Assembly: GCA_016081115.2 (NCBI GenBank)
Contig: CM071932.1
Span: 60,047,639 to 60,111,638, forward strand
Source of the DNA: Rehmannia glutinosa
Lineage: Eukaryota; Streptophyta; Magnoliopsida; Lamiales; Orobanchaceae
Length of the DNA: 64,000 nt
Direction: 5' to 3'
Each line of letters opens with the position of its first letter. Position 1 is the stretch's first letter. Of the stretch, positions 34,422-44,989 are shown piece by piece. The position numbers and the translations under genes were made by a program. The notes under the pieces were generated by a model. The model did no database searches. It had not been told where the DNA came from and saw nothing but the letters and a program-made list of their open reading frames with translations.

Positions 34422-35980
34422 TGTTGGGAAATTAATTTTTAGATTTTGATGAATGCCATGTAAAACTTAGAATAGAAAGTTGGCACCCCATTTTTTCGTT
34501 GTAAATTGCATTGTAATAGATAGGGCTGGTCGAGCCGAGTCAAGTCACTATGCCGAACATGCAAGAAGACAACTAGAGACTAGAAGGAAGACTACTGGAA
34601 GGGTGAGTGTGGCAAGGAAAGAAGACAGGAACTCGATTGAAGGTGCGCGGAGATACTGGTGAGTGAAGTATCGATCAAGTCAACTCAAGACACCAAGTCT
34701 CAAGTTGAAATGATGAAGAATCATCCAATGATTGGAAGTCGACTCAAGTCAATGGGAAGTTAAGAAAATGCGTCAAGACGAGATAATCGAAAGAGATCCG
34801 TTGTACGTAAGTCAAGAGAATTACTTAAACAAGTAATACCTCCATATGCCTTTCTTGAAGTGCTCGATCCCGAAGCGTGCAAAAGGAATAAACCAATGGG
34901 AAGCATTGCACTGTCGAACTCGAAAAAGTCAAGAATCATTCATACGAGGAAGTGGCGGTTCAAGGATCGCAACAAGACAAGCCAACGACCACAAGTGTCT
35001 TTTAAAAATAAGCCTATCTCTTCAACGGGCAAATTTTTAAAAGATCACTATAAAAGGCTGAGGAATCACTCTGAGAGAAGGTTACCTGAACCACGAACAT
35101 TCAAGCTAACATTCGAACTGTAACCAAAAATATTCTCAAGTCATTCAAATTCAATCCTCAAGCTTACATTACGAAGGAAATCAATCCAACACTCACCTGT
35201 GAAGGAAAGACAACTTCTATCAGTTGAAGAGGAAACATTTGAAGAATCAAGGGGTCTACATTCCACGGAGGATTGTAGGAAGGTTCAAGGTCGAACCAGT
35301 CTCAAGTTTTTGGAGGGCTTCGTGATCAAATCCAAGAAGCTTGAGCAAGTGGGGTGTAGTAGCAAGGCAAATTGTGCCCTGTGAAGAAGAAGTCGAGTCG
35401 TATGAGAAGCGGTTTGTGTGACCAAGGCATCTCACTGAGTCCCAAAGGATCAAGTCATTTTGTGTGATCAAGACTTGTATCGGGATTAACCACTCGTATA
35501 TTGATCAATACTTAGTGGATTCCTCCAGGAGTTGGAGAAGAGAAGAGTAGAAGAATTACCCCATCTTGAACCTCTATAAAAACTTATTGCGTCATTTACA
35601 TTTCAAGATTCTTTAATTTCTCGCATATTACTTTTATATCTCATTTGATAAATTTGCTATCCAATTGATAATCAATCAAGTGATAAAACCAAATATTAAA
35701 ACAAACTTAACCAAATTCAAGGGTGTTAAGTCTTCCAATGAAAACATATCACAATCGAGTTAAGTCTTTAGTCAAAACAATTTGAGTTATTCTATCAACG
35801 GCTTAGTCGAGTGTCCTGTTGAGTGACTAACTCTGCTGATTAACTAACTTAGTTGTCCATCAAGGACTCAGCTGTGAAGTATTCACTCTGAACATTTTAA
35901 AAAGGACTAAATCGAAAAGTTGGTAAGGTTTATACAACCCCCCCTTCTAAACCTTACACTCACACCCCTTGGGAGCTACA
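34422..35980 (+). mobile_element. SRV-2 3' LTR
   Basis: 1559 bp, TGTTGGGAAATT...GGGAGCTACA. TATAAAAG lies at 35049-35056. It has the same order as the 5' LTR. Several differences from it are CAG/CTG in one copy against CG in the other. Confidence 0.92.
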
Positions 35981-35985
35981 GTGCT

Positions 35986-37231
35986 TACCTCCAACCACCG
36001 GGAGATGATAAGAGAAAAAGATAATAATTTATCATTGACAGAACATACTGGTAATAATGGTCCATAATATATACATATTGGCGTTTCTGAGATAAGAAAC
36101 CAAGCAATATAAATTAAGATATTTCATGGCAACAAAAAAAACTATGAACATCAAACTGCATTAGTATTCAATGAAGCTGTGTGACGAATCAAATTCCAAA
36201 GTAACTAAGGAATTTATCAATGACGGATTAAGAGTTAACAAATTTCCAACAAATATTGAATTTCATGGAAATCAATTATGAGGCATCATCAATCAACGTC
36301 TCCTCATGTATTAATATTTAAAAACAGAAGATAATCATCAAAACAGGAAAATGCAAGAAAACGAAGGTAATAATTAAGAAAAATTACCAGATTTTCAACT
36401 TAAATTACAAACTGGAAATTCTTCAATTTCAAATTTCAAACTAAACTTTCAAATTAACATCAAACCTGAAATTGATGGAATTGAAAAACAAAGAATTAAT
36501 AAGAATGATCATATCTCAATCTCAATTCCAAACTATATAATATCAATGAATGAAATGTTTACTTATCAGTTTCACAAAAGAAAATGCATTCAATGTATTC
36601 ACTCGATTGATTTGGAAGCTAGGTGTTCTAAAGCAAATTCTAAATTCACTAAGAAATTTAGCAATGACTTACATCTCTTATTAAGAGTAAACAAATTTCC
36701 AATGAAACTGAATTTCTTGAAAATCAACTATGAGGCTTCATCAACCAACCTTTCCTCATGCATTCAAATTTAAAAACAGGAGATAATTATCAAAATAGGG
36801 AAATGCAAGAAAACGAAGGTAATATTTAAAATAATTACCATATTCTCAACTTGAATTCCAAACTGAAAATTCTTCCAAATTAATGTTGAATTCAACATTT
36901 TCACCTAAGTTTAGGCAGCTGAAGGAAAACCTAACTTTTTTTTTTGACATTTTAGAAATCAGAGAGGTACCTTTTCTATTAGGGTGTGCATAATTACGAT
37001 TTTACCATTAACCATAGGGATATTTTAATATCGCAAAGGCCTAAGCATCCAAAAATCAAAACTGATAATATTTGCATAGCACAGTGCCATAGCTATCTCC
37101 AGTGATTAGCCAGTAATACTGGCATTCATGCAAATTCAATAGGAACGCATGAACCTGCCTTTTTTCGAACTCTATAATAGACTTGTCTATTACTTGGCTA
37201 GTAGACAAACACACGTGATGTGAAATTGCCT
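35986..37231. other. AT-rich non-coding DNA with tandem duplication
   Basis: No credible gene. It continues the pre-insertion sequence from 21755. Two copies of a roughly 240-bp unit lie at 36191-36424 and 36635-36876; the remainder is intron-like AT-rich sequence that may belong to the relic at 19345-21755. Confidence 0.45.
36191..36876. repeat. Diverged direct duplication, about 240 bp
   Basis: 36191-36424 and 36635-36876 share, in order, 'taacaaatttcc', 'tatgaggc.tcatcaa', 'cctcatg.att', 'gaaaatgcaagaaaacgaaggtaat' and 'attaccaga' type blocks, spaced about 444 bases apart. Divergence shows the duplication is old. Confidence 0.6.
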
Positions 37232-38786
37232 CTAGGACACTCTTCCTGTATATATGAAGGCAACTATCATGCTCATACAGTGATAATAACTATCAGTGAT
37301 AACATTTCCCTTTCTTGTTTCAATATTGGAAGACTTCCATTCATCTGCTGCCTTTTTTCTTGCATATTTTTTTGGCCTTCCAGGCAGTTTCTCAGAACTT
37401 GGAGGAATGAGGGGTGGGAAGTCTACCTTAGGCCATAATTCACTACCATCAAGTGCACCCAACAAGTGACTATAAGTCTTTAAAGCAGCCCAGTAGATGT
37501 TCATCCTCTTAAACATTGGCTGTCCATCCACCTGTTTCCATTTGATCTTCACACTTGTACCAGGGTTTGATTTTTTAATTTTTTCAGCATAGCTCCAAAG
37601 CATGGCATATTGTTCAGCATCTGACCCAATCCCCTTCTTAAAGATAAGTCTTTTTGGCCCTGTATAATTGACTCTTATTAAAAACCAATTTCATATCTTT
37701 CTGGAGGATGGTCATCATGGAGTCTAATGGCCATTTAGGATCAGTCCAAATCTTGTCTTTATAGACATCAGCTAACCACTTAGAATTGGCATGAGAAACT
37801 TTTTGCACCCTAGGACATCTGTACTTCCCATTAAAGGTTTTAATCTGAATTGATTCTTCACCTTGAACCTTTGAAGCATAAACCAACCGGGGACAACTTT
37901 TATGTTTGCATCTGACTTGTACCTTTGTTTTATCATTTATAACAAACCTTATGTCCCTGCCTTGTTTAATAGAATGTTGTCTCACTGCCTTTCTAAAAAG
38001 GTAGATGTCATTAAAATATTAACCTATTTCAAACTTGGGATCTTCTATGTATGCTCCTTTCTTGAAAACTGGAAAACCATTATGCAAGTTCTTGGTTATT
38101 GGACTCTTATGACTAAACTTTTCAGTTACACCTTGTTCACTATGCACCCCAGTTTAAGACTTAGACATGTGTAGGCCACCCCACTCTACTTCTAAATCAA
38201 TATTATCATCAACCATACCATCATCATCAGAAATTTCAACTTCACTATCAACAAATTTTTCTGATACATCTGAATCTGACCCTATGGATTGCTCATCATC
38301 ATCATTACTATCAACATCATCATCAAATAAGGGAAAAATACCTCCCCCCACGCCCACAGGTTCTGATTGGGTTTTGTTACCCTCTTTTATATCATTGTTT
38401 TCATCATCGTTATCACCCACATAATGTAAAGGTTCATCTACATCTGGAAAGTCCTGGGTAGGTATTTCAAAGGACTCAGAAGATTGGGTAGTTTCAGTAC
38501 TAATTTTTTCATGTTCCACATCCACAAAATTAACCATATTTAGAGCATCAATGTCATTATCAATTAAATACATATCATTACAGTCATTCACCGCTATTTT
38601 ACTGCAATGAAAAGACACAAATGTTTTTAACCCTAACTCTGCAGCCATGAAATTTAACTCAATCAAAGACATCTCATCTGGATCACAGTAATCAATGTGA
38701 GCTATCTTATCATCCACGTATATTTGTTTTCCTAAATTAATAAACATCCCAGAGTGGTGAAGTATAATGGTATAAAAATCTGCCAA
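37232..38786 (-). pseudogene. MULE (Mutator-like) transposase with catalytic core deleted
   Basis: Read leftward, a PB1-like N-terminal domain and a very acidic Asp-rich linker (38786-38154) are followed by a frame-broken joint. The MuDR DNA-binding domain comes next (37985-37638: IKQGRDIRFVINDKTKVQVRC and NGKYRCPRVQKVSHANSKWL). Then comes FKRMNIYWAALKTY (37603 onward), which normally leads into the DDE catalytic domain. Instead the frame passes straight to LWPKVDFPPLIPP and LPGRPKKYARKKAADEW, the tail that normally follows the SWIM finger. So the catalytic core and SWIM zinc finger are missing by an internal deletion. Terminal inverted repeats were not found. Confidence 0.8.
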
Positions 38787-39509
38787 ATATTATAAGTCAA
38801 AAGTTCACAACTGCCAAATAAAAAAATAACCCTAAAAACCACAACTCCACATGGTCCCCAACCACTACACTCCAAAAAGTGAAGACAACAATAAAAAAAA
38901 CCAAACTTTGTGGGGACAATACACCAAACACAAGAAAAAGACATGTCGAGACTTAAACAACGAAAAAATCAAATTCAAAGCTAGTAAATGAAGTTTCAGC
39001 CATGTGCGGAGCTTGGGGACCACAAAAAACACCAAACAAATATAAACCCCAACTATTATCAGTAGCAGAAAGACAAAGAAATTGGACAACTCACCACAAT
39101 CAGGATATTGTCGTGCGCTTGGGATACTTGGGTCACCATCTTCTCGAATTTTCCAAACCATTGTGTGGACGATTGGAAGCTTGATTTGGGTACAGCCTCA
39201 CGATTTCAGGGATTGGAAGAGTTTTTTGTTTTTATGTTTAGCCCAAACCCTAGATTAGGCAGATTAACCCCTCTTTCCTCTGGCATGTGTGAGCCACGTG
39301 AGATTATTTGAGCGGGAATATGTTGTTACACTTGAATGGACCATTTTGCCCTTAAAAGGAGGGCGTGCAAGGCACGTGACATTATTCCGCCGGGTTTTAT
39401 GGCCGGAAATGGGCCGGAGCAGGCATATTAAAAATTCGAGTACCACAGGAGGTACTATGAACCATATCACCGTCTCACGGTCTCACACCCTCTCACAAGA
39501 GACCTATTG
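38787..39509. other. MULE upstream flank, no gene
   Basis: This is the presumed 5' untranslated part of the MULE on the minus strand plus flanking DNA. It is more GC-rich near 39290-39430. No frame shows family features, and I could not find a matching inverted repeat near 37000. Confidence 0.35.
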
Positions 39510-39815
39510 CACTACAAGAAAACAATCAAATCCAACGGAATAAAAAACTCTTGGAATTTTCAAAATTCCAATGGAAATTCCAATGCTACAGCACATCGTT
39601 GGAAATTCCAACAGAAAGTCCAACGATAAGCAAAACCATTTGGTACTGTTGGAATATTTTTTCCATAGGAATTTTCGTTGGAATTTTGTCATTCCAACGG
39701 TCATTATATCAATGGTGCTTTCGATTGGAATTTCTGTTGGAATCGATAATTCCAATAAAAATTGGCCAAATACCAACGGATTTTTTCGTTAGAATTTCCT
39801 TATTTTCTTGTAGTG
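39510..39815. mobile_element. CACTA-type MITE, 306 bp
   Basis: It begins CACTACAAGAAAA and ends TTTTCTTGTAGTG, perfect terminal inverted repeats of the CACTA (En/Spm) type. The expected 3-bp target duplication TTG is present (39507-39509, 39816-39818). The interior is packed with short TTGGAATTTCC / GGAAATTCCAAC type repeats in both directions, resembling subterminal transposase-binding arrays. There is no coding capacity. Confidence 0.85.
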
Positions 39816-41118
39816 TTGTATATTTTTTAATGTTATTCCAGCAGATCAAACTAATCTTACTTTTGTCATTTACTGATAAATGGTAGCTTAAAATTTTATT
39901 TTTACAAAGGAATGCAAAATATAATTCATAAAATAAGATAACCTATTCAAATTATTAAAATTACTAAAAATAACTGTTGATTTGAGATATATTTTGTATT
40001 TGTTTTAATTTGAATAGGTTTTCTATATTAGCACAAAATAATGGAACACATCAGGTGTCAATAACAAAGAAAAAAATTATTTACCTCATTCCCAACTACC
40101 CAAAAAAAAAAAGAACAAAAAAAGAAGAATATAATTAAAAAAAAAAGATTGCAGGTGGAATAGCATCACACAAGTTAAACTGAACAAAAAAATGAAGTTA
40201 ATAGACAAAAATGCTATTGTTTGCAGTATTCCAGTATGATTTTGCAATGAAAATGTAATAAAAAAATGGATCAAGGTGCAAAATGCAATACTAATCCTTT
40301 TCTAGGTGTATTCTGCCAAAAATGCAATTTAGTATGCATTGTGCAAACGGAGTATAATTTCAGGGTGTAGTCTGCCAATTACTTGCAGCATTCATAGATG
40401 GATAATCATAGATAATTGACCAAGAGCTCAATTAGAATCCACTAGATCAGCAGGTTCTTATAGCCAAAACCAGATGACAAGATATCAGAACGTGGAAGTG
40501 TTTAAAAAAGTTTTTTCACCTTTTGGCTGAAAAAATCGCTTTTTAGTGTTTGCAAATGTCAACTTCTGCTTCTGATTCCGCTTTATTTAATCAGAATCTA
40601 AAAGCAAAGAGATGAGTACTTTAAATTCCCAATTGTGCTTCTGGTTTGACTTTTACAAACAAATAAGCACTTTTGCAAATTTTTCACCAAACGCTCTCAA
40701 CTTCTTATTCTATTTGCAAACTCAGCCAACTTATGATTCTCCGCTACTTTTACTTTTATTATAATAGATCAACTTCTAAAATAAGAAGTGTTTGCAAACA
40801 CTCCCCGAGAAAAGAACACCAAAAAAAGGATGTCCACATCTCGCCTTCGAGATCGACGATTGCCCCCACAAACCATGCATACATAATGTACAAGCAAGCG
40901 CTATCATAGTGGGACAAGAAAAGCAACTTCACAAAAAAAAATCAATGCTTATAAAAGTAACCAAATAACAGTCGAGAGCATATTCGACAATAAGCAAAAG
41001 ATGAGTTTCTGTGTCTCAAATCAGAGCACTTGAACTGAAAACAAATGCATTGGCTGATCATGTCAACAGTGGAATCACAAACAAAAAAAGACACAGAAAA
41101 ACAGAAAACAAGAAACAC
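39816..41118. other. Non-coding DNA with MITE-like and dispersed repeats
   Basis: It holds the dispersed repeat 40145-40385. A hAT/MITE-like stretch lies at about 40494-40806, with 'ggaagtgttt' at its left end, the reverse complement of 'ggagtgtttg' at its right end, and a perfect 16-bp palindrome AGTGTTTGCAAACACT at 40787-40802. The rest is AT-rich. The DUF627 gene's missing 3' exons are not here. Confidence 0.4.
40145..40385 (-). repeat. Dispersed repeat, copy 2
   Basis: This is the reverse-complement partner of 5411-5660. Similarity covers about 240 bases with substitutions and small gaps. No coding potential. Confidence 0.6.
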
Positions 41119-41219
41119 ATCAAGGCTTTGGATTATAGCTTTCCCAAGATCAGCTTGGAACCTTTCTCGGTCGTCGTCGTCCTCAGCTGGAGCTGTCTCA
41201 ATGTTTTTTCCCCCGTTAT
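41119..41219 (-). CDS. Exon-like segment of the DUF627/ubiquitin-hydrolase-related gene
   Basis: On the minus strand an acceptor (gtgtag, AG at 41221-41220) is followed by an open stretch reading NGGKNIETAPAEDDDDRERF, then FQADLGKAIIQSLD, and a GT at 41118-41117. From memory, the 'ERFQADL..A..QSLD' motif precedes the ubiquitin-hydrolase-like domain in plant DUF627/DUF629 proteins. It is the same strand as exon 1 at 43452-44159, 2.2 kb downstream. The large central exons expected between them are absent, so this may be a decayed or internally deleted gene. Confidence 0.5.
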
Positions 41220-41662
41220 CTACACCACGAAAGCAATCAAATTTCAACCATAGTAAGAACTAATAATTAAAAACCAGCTACCAAAAAGCATAATAAGCTA
41301 AAAGCAAATATCTTATTAAAACAGTCGGTAATAGTAACAAACTGTCAAGTAACAGCAGAACTAATCCCTGTATTAAAAGGTATAGAAAGTGTCTGCTAAA
41401 GCATCCTAAACTAGAATATATATTTTGCGTAATCTTAGAGCAAATAAATGAGGTCGCATTGAATTGAAGTATATGGAACTAATGAGATTTGAAATCCATG
41501 AATGGATAATATCAAATTGCAATGAATTTCAAATCATTCAGCACCCTTGAGATATTTTTTCCATCATTGTGGCGGATTTCATATAAAGTCATTTGAAATC
41601 CTTGGATCCAAATGCCTTCTTGAAATCTGTATCCATCCACAAGAAACTTAAGACATGATATT

Positions 41663-42211
41663 AGGGGTGGCCACGATTCCGGGACCGGAATTGTTACCTC
41701 ATGGTTCCTTTACAGTTCCATTTCCGGTTTAACCGCTCATTTCTTTTTCTAATAATATTTTGTATTTTTGAAAACATGATTTATCAATTTCAGCTCTCAA
41801 AAAAATGGGGAAAAGGAAAAAAGGAAAAAAACTTGGACTTAATATGCATAATAATATTAAGTTTTGGACATAATAATGATATTAAGCTGCCAACGCATCC
41901 TCTTAGGGCATAGAGGAATCAAAACCCTCGTAATTCGCTTACCCTTTTTACCATCGTTATCTTTAACCATTTTGATTCCATAGATAAAACACATTTAGCT
42001 AAAGTTGCATCATTCATGCATTAATGAAAAGCAGTAGCAATATTAATACATGTATTTAAAATTAAATATGAAGTTGGATAATAAACGCCCGATAATAAAT
42101 TTGTAGATTCAGAAAATATTCTTAACATGTCATATAAGTAAGTCACGACGATTGGAACCAGGTATGTCACATAAATTTTGGTACCGGGTTCCAATTCCAT
42201 TTAGCCACCCC
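41663..42211. mobile_element. hAT-like non-autonomous element, about 550 bp
   Basis: The left end AGGGGTGGCCA and right end TAGCCACCCC are inverted repeats, with further 'gattccgggaccgg / ggtaccgggttcc' inverted similarity inside. Flanks catgatat (41654-41661) and catggtat (42214-42221) resemble an 8-bp target duplication with one mismatch. TIR and target-site length fit hAT MITEs. No coding capacity. Confidence 0.5.
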
Positions 42212-43048
42212 ATCATGGTATTGCATTACCACTGATATTGATCATGAGCAAATAATAAAAAACACATACAAAATGACCTCCGGTCCCTAAAAGTGCCAAT
42301 ATCATAGCCAGCCATAAGTAAGATCCAATTATGCCCAATTTTGACAAAGTAATTTCACATGTTTAGAACACCAGCATCAGAGGGTCAACCATAATTTGTT
42401 TCAGTTCACAATAGATGCTCATGTCCTGGACCTGCACAGACTTTCCCTTGCTCCTAAGAAACCATTGCCACTCTAACCAACCCTGCACCCTTGACTAACC
42501 TTTTACTATCATATGGTATCACCTCCACAACTTCGATACCCAATTATGTCTTCCCTCTGCTAAATATACCCCTCCTCGATGCATTTCTTTCTTATTATAG
42601 GCAAATTTCCTCATATGTGATGGGGTCTGTGAGTGATGAGTTATTGCACTTATAAAGCTTTTTTTTCAATTTACTTTTCATGAAATATTAGTTAATACAT
42701 AACTGAAGATAGAGTTTACAAAAAAATAAGCAAGTACCCGTGCTTCGTCCTTTGTCCACTTTGAATGCACTGCTATATTTAATTGTTGTGCACCAAATAA
42801 GAAATAGAATTTAATGGCGAGCAAGAAGCGATTTACAGTCATTTCTAAAAATAGCTGAGTGGGTAATTTGATGTAAATTCGATTTTGTTCTCGTGTTCAT
42901 TACGTAGCTAGCCCATTCCATCCCTCTCCAAAACACCATCCCCCTATATAAGATTTTGCCATTTCCTACATACCTTCAAGTATAATCCTCAATAAAGAGG
43001 CCTACCCTCAAGTATCTGAGTCTTCCCTACACTGAGCAAATTCACCTA
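42212..43048. other. Intron-like DNA of the DUF627 gene region
   Basis: AT-rich to mixed sequence with no frame on either strand matching the expected DUF629 or ubiquitin-hydrolase domains. 41220-41662 is similar, with degenerate 'gatttgaaatcc' repeats related to the MITE at 43049-43270. Confidence 0.35.
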
Positions 43049-43270
43049 GGTTGCATTTGGATGGAAAGATTTGGATTTGGGGAGAGGATTTAGAGAAGGA
43101 TTTCAAATGACTCCAAATAAGAAGGAATTAAAATCCTCCAAAATGACTCCAAAAATAGCTTCCAAGGATTTGAAATCCATTATAAAATAACTCCATCCAA
43201 ACAACCTCAATGGATTTGTTATTATGGATTTGAAATCCATAGCTCAAATCCTTCCATCCAAATGGAGCCC
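43049..43270. mobile_element. MITE with about 25-bp terminal inverted repeats
   Basis: The left end 'gcatttggatggaaagattt' and the reverse complement of the right end 'ccatttggatggaaggattt' match except at a few positions. The 220-bp interior repeats 'gatttgaaatcc'. The target duplication is unclear, so the superfamily is not assigned. It lies in the presumed first intron. Confidence 0.55.
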
Positions 43271-43451
43271 TAAAGAATTATAAATTCACATTAAATCCTT
43301 ATTCACCTGCTATCTTTACTTCCAGCTATTGTGCAAATTGCCAGACATAGGATAACGATCATGAATCATAACTAAGAAGAAATAACTGCATCATGCAGAA
43401 TTACTACAGGAGACAGGGCATACAAATATAAATGGCACATAGAATTCATAC

Positions 43452-44159
43452 CACATTTGCCGTATTCTTCATCCATATCGAAATGGACGAAATGTTGGAC
43501 TTCTGGATCAACGAATGGAGCTCACTCCGAAAATGGGCAACTCGAGCCTCAGCTGTAGAAAATACCTCATTGCCCATATTCTCCTCTAGCAAACTCTCCT
43601 CAGCAGGGTCCACAGGTTCTTCAATCATCAAAGCCCTTTCACATTCCTGCACCACCTCCTCATACTTTGCATCCTCATACAACAAATTCGCATAAAAATG
43701 AGCGAATTCAATAGAATCTGGGGACAAACTTACCGCGCTCCTCGCACTTTCAATTGCATTCTTCAAATGCCGATGTTTCGCATTTGGATCATCGATTATC
43801 GAAGCCATTTTTACCAAAACAGTCCCCTGAACACGGTGGATCAAAGCCAGTTGCGGATAATTCTCATTTTCCGAGCACAAATCCTTCATCAATCTTAGGG
43901 CTTTGGTGTGGTTCCCCCGGCGCAACGCATTTAGGGCACGCTCGCATTCAGTCTTTACCGAAGCATAGGATGAATAAGGGTTTGCATTGCTATTGATTTC
44001 TAAATCAGCAGCATCCGATTTTGCAGGATTTTTTACGGAAGGGTTTGGAGCATGGTCGGGGTTTGAAGCACCACCGTGGCCGGCGGTCTCATCCTCCATT
44101 GTCGCCGCAGATGGTTGCTGGGACGGTTCGGAGCGAGGATCGATGTTCGTATGCCCCAT
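43452..44159 (-). CDS. DUF627-family gene, exon 1 (ubiquitin hydrolase-related protein)
   Basis: This is the N-terminal exon of a plant gene resembling the Arabidopsis 'ubiquitin carboxyl-terminal hydrolase-related' DUF627/DUF629 family (recollection). The start chosen is the ATG at 44159 (MGHTNIDP...), matching the usual MGH start of the family. An in-frame ATG 13 codons upstream (44198) is possible. After a Ser/Pro/Ala-rich head comes a TPR-like helical domain: ECERALNALRRGNHTKALRL, IHRVQGTVLVKMASIIDDP, RHLKNAIESARSAVSLSPDS and EFAHFYANLLYEDAKYEEV. It ends near IQKSNISSISIWMKN with a good donor, GTATGA, at 43451. 236 codons are open without a break, and the composition is less AT-rich than its surroundings. 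It is the only host-gene-like coding exon in the window. The rest of the gene is largely missing downstream. Confidence 0.85.
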
Positions 44160-44467
44160 ATCAGATTTTCCGATGGCTACCTGATTGCATGCATACATTC
44201 TTCATATGTAATCGTCCATACTATCGGGACGTATATACAGGGGATTTGTTTAAAAATAGCCTAGTCAAAAGGGCTTTGTACAAGAGAATAGCCTTATTTA
44301 AGGCATTTCCAATGTCAAACTTCAAAAACATTTACAAATTTATTTTTTGATAGAGCTTATGGTGCCACATCATAAAAACCTAATAAAGAAAAAAACTCAT
44401 ATTTTTTTTCATAATCCAAAAACCTCTAAACAATTTTTTTTGTGAATTTTACACTCCCCACTATAAT
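44160..44467. other. Upstream region of the DUF627 gene
   Basis: No gene. On the minus strand a TGTATATACG stretch (about 44231-44240) lies some 75 bases upstream of the chosen ATG and might serve as a TATA box; this is weak. The remainder is AT-rich and runs into the hAT MITE. Confidence 0.3.
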
Positions 44468-44723
44468 TAGAGCTGTCAATTTGGCTCGGCCCGGTGGGCT
44501 GGCCTGACCGGCACAGTAAAAGGGCCGGACTGAGCTACGTTTTCTTAGGCCTGAAATGAGCCGAACTTTTTTGGCCCGTGCCAGCCCGGTCGGCCCGACT
44601 TTTCCTTTGTATTTTCGTGGCTGGGCTACAAAAATAGGCCGGTTACTATTTTGCCCGGCCCATCCCAGCCCGATTTTTTGCTTTGGCCGGTGTCGGCGCG
44701 ACTCGGCCTGTTTGACACCTCTA
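44468..44723. mobile_element. hAT-type MITE, 256 bp, GC-rich
   Basis: The ends TAGAGCTGTCAA and TTTGACACCTCTA are terminal inverted repeats. Flanks actataat (44460-44467) and actatagt (44724-44731) agree at 7 of 8 positions, the hAT target length. The interior is unusually GC-rich, with repeated 'ggcccg/cggcc' blocks. No coding capacity. Confidence 0.75.
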
Positions 44724-44989
44724 ACTATAGTATCACATATCTTTATTATATTTTACATTATATAATATGCATTATTACATTTATATAAATATATAGAATC
44801 TATATTTTTTATAAAATAAAAATATATTTTAAACATATTTTATATATAATAAATATTATTTATAAATATACGTATTTGTTGAATACAAATATATAATGTA
44901 GCAAAAAGGTAGGAAAAAATTATTAATAGTTGTTGCAAGAGTACATCATTAAACATTAAATATTACAACCAATTCATAAAATTTATCAA

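Larger units (their letters stand above)
21761..35980 (+). mobile_element. SRV-2: complete Sirevirus-like Ty1/copia element, 14.2 kb
   Basis: Two near-identical LTRs (21761-23321, 34422-35980) flank a tRNA-iMet-type PBS, gag, protease, integrase, RT, RNase H, a long ORF3 and a PPT. The target duplication GTGCT is perfect (21756-21760, 35981-35985). The size, gag coiled coil, PBS and long third ORF fit Sireviruses. Many short indels at CAG/CTG sites break its frames, while some patches are clean; these may be base-calling errors. It lies inside the sequence that otherwise joins 19345-21755 to 35986 onward. Confidence 0.93.

Noticed and set aside
36992..39440. MULE terminal inverted repeats around the transposase relic
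   Set aside because: I compared 36990-37230 with the reverse complement of 39240-39500 and saw no convincing match.
43432..43996. Plus-strand open frames over the DUF627 exon
   Set aside because: They are antisense to a well-supported exon and have no family features.
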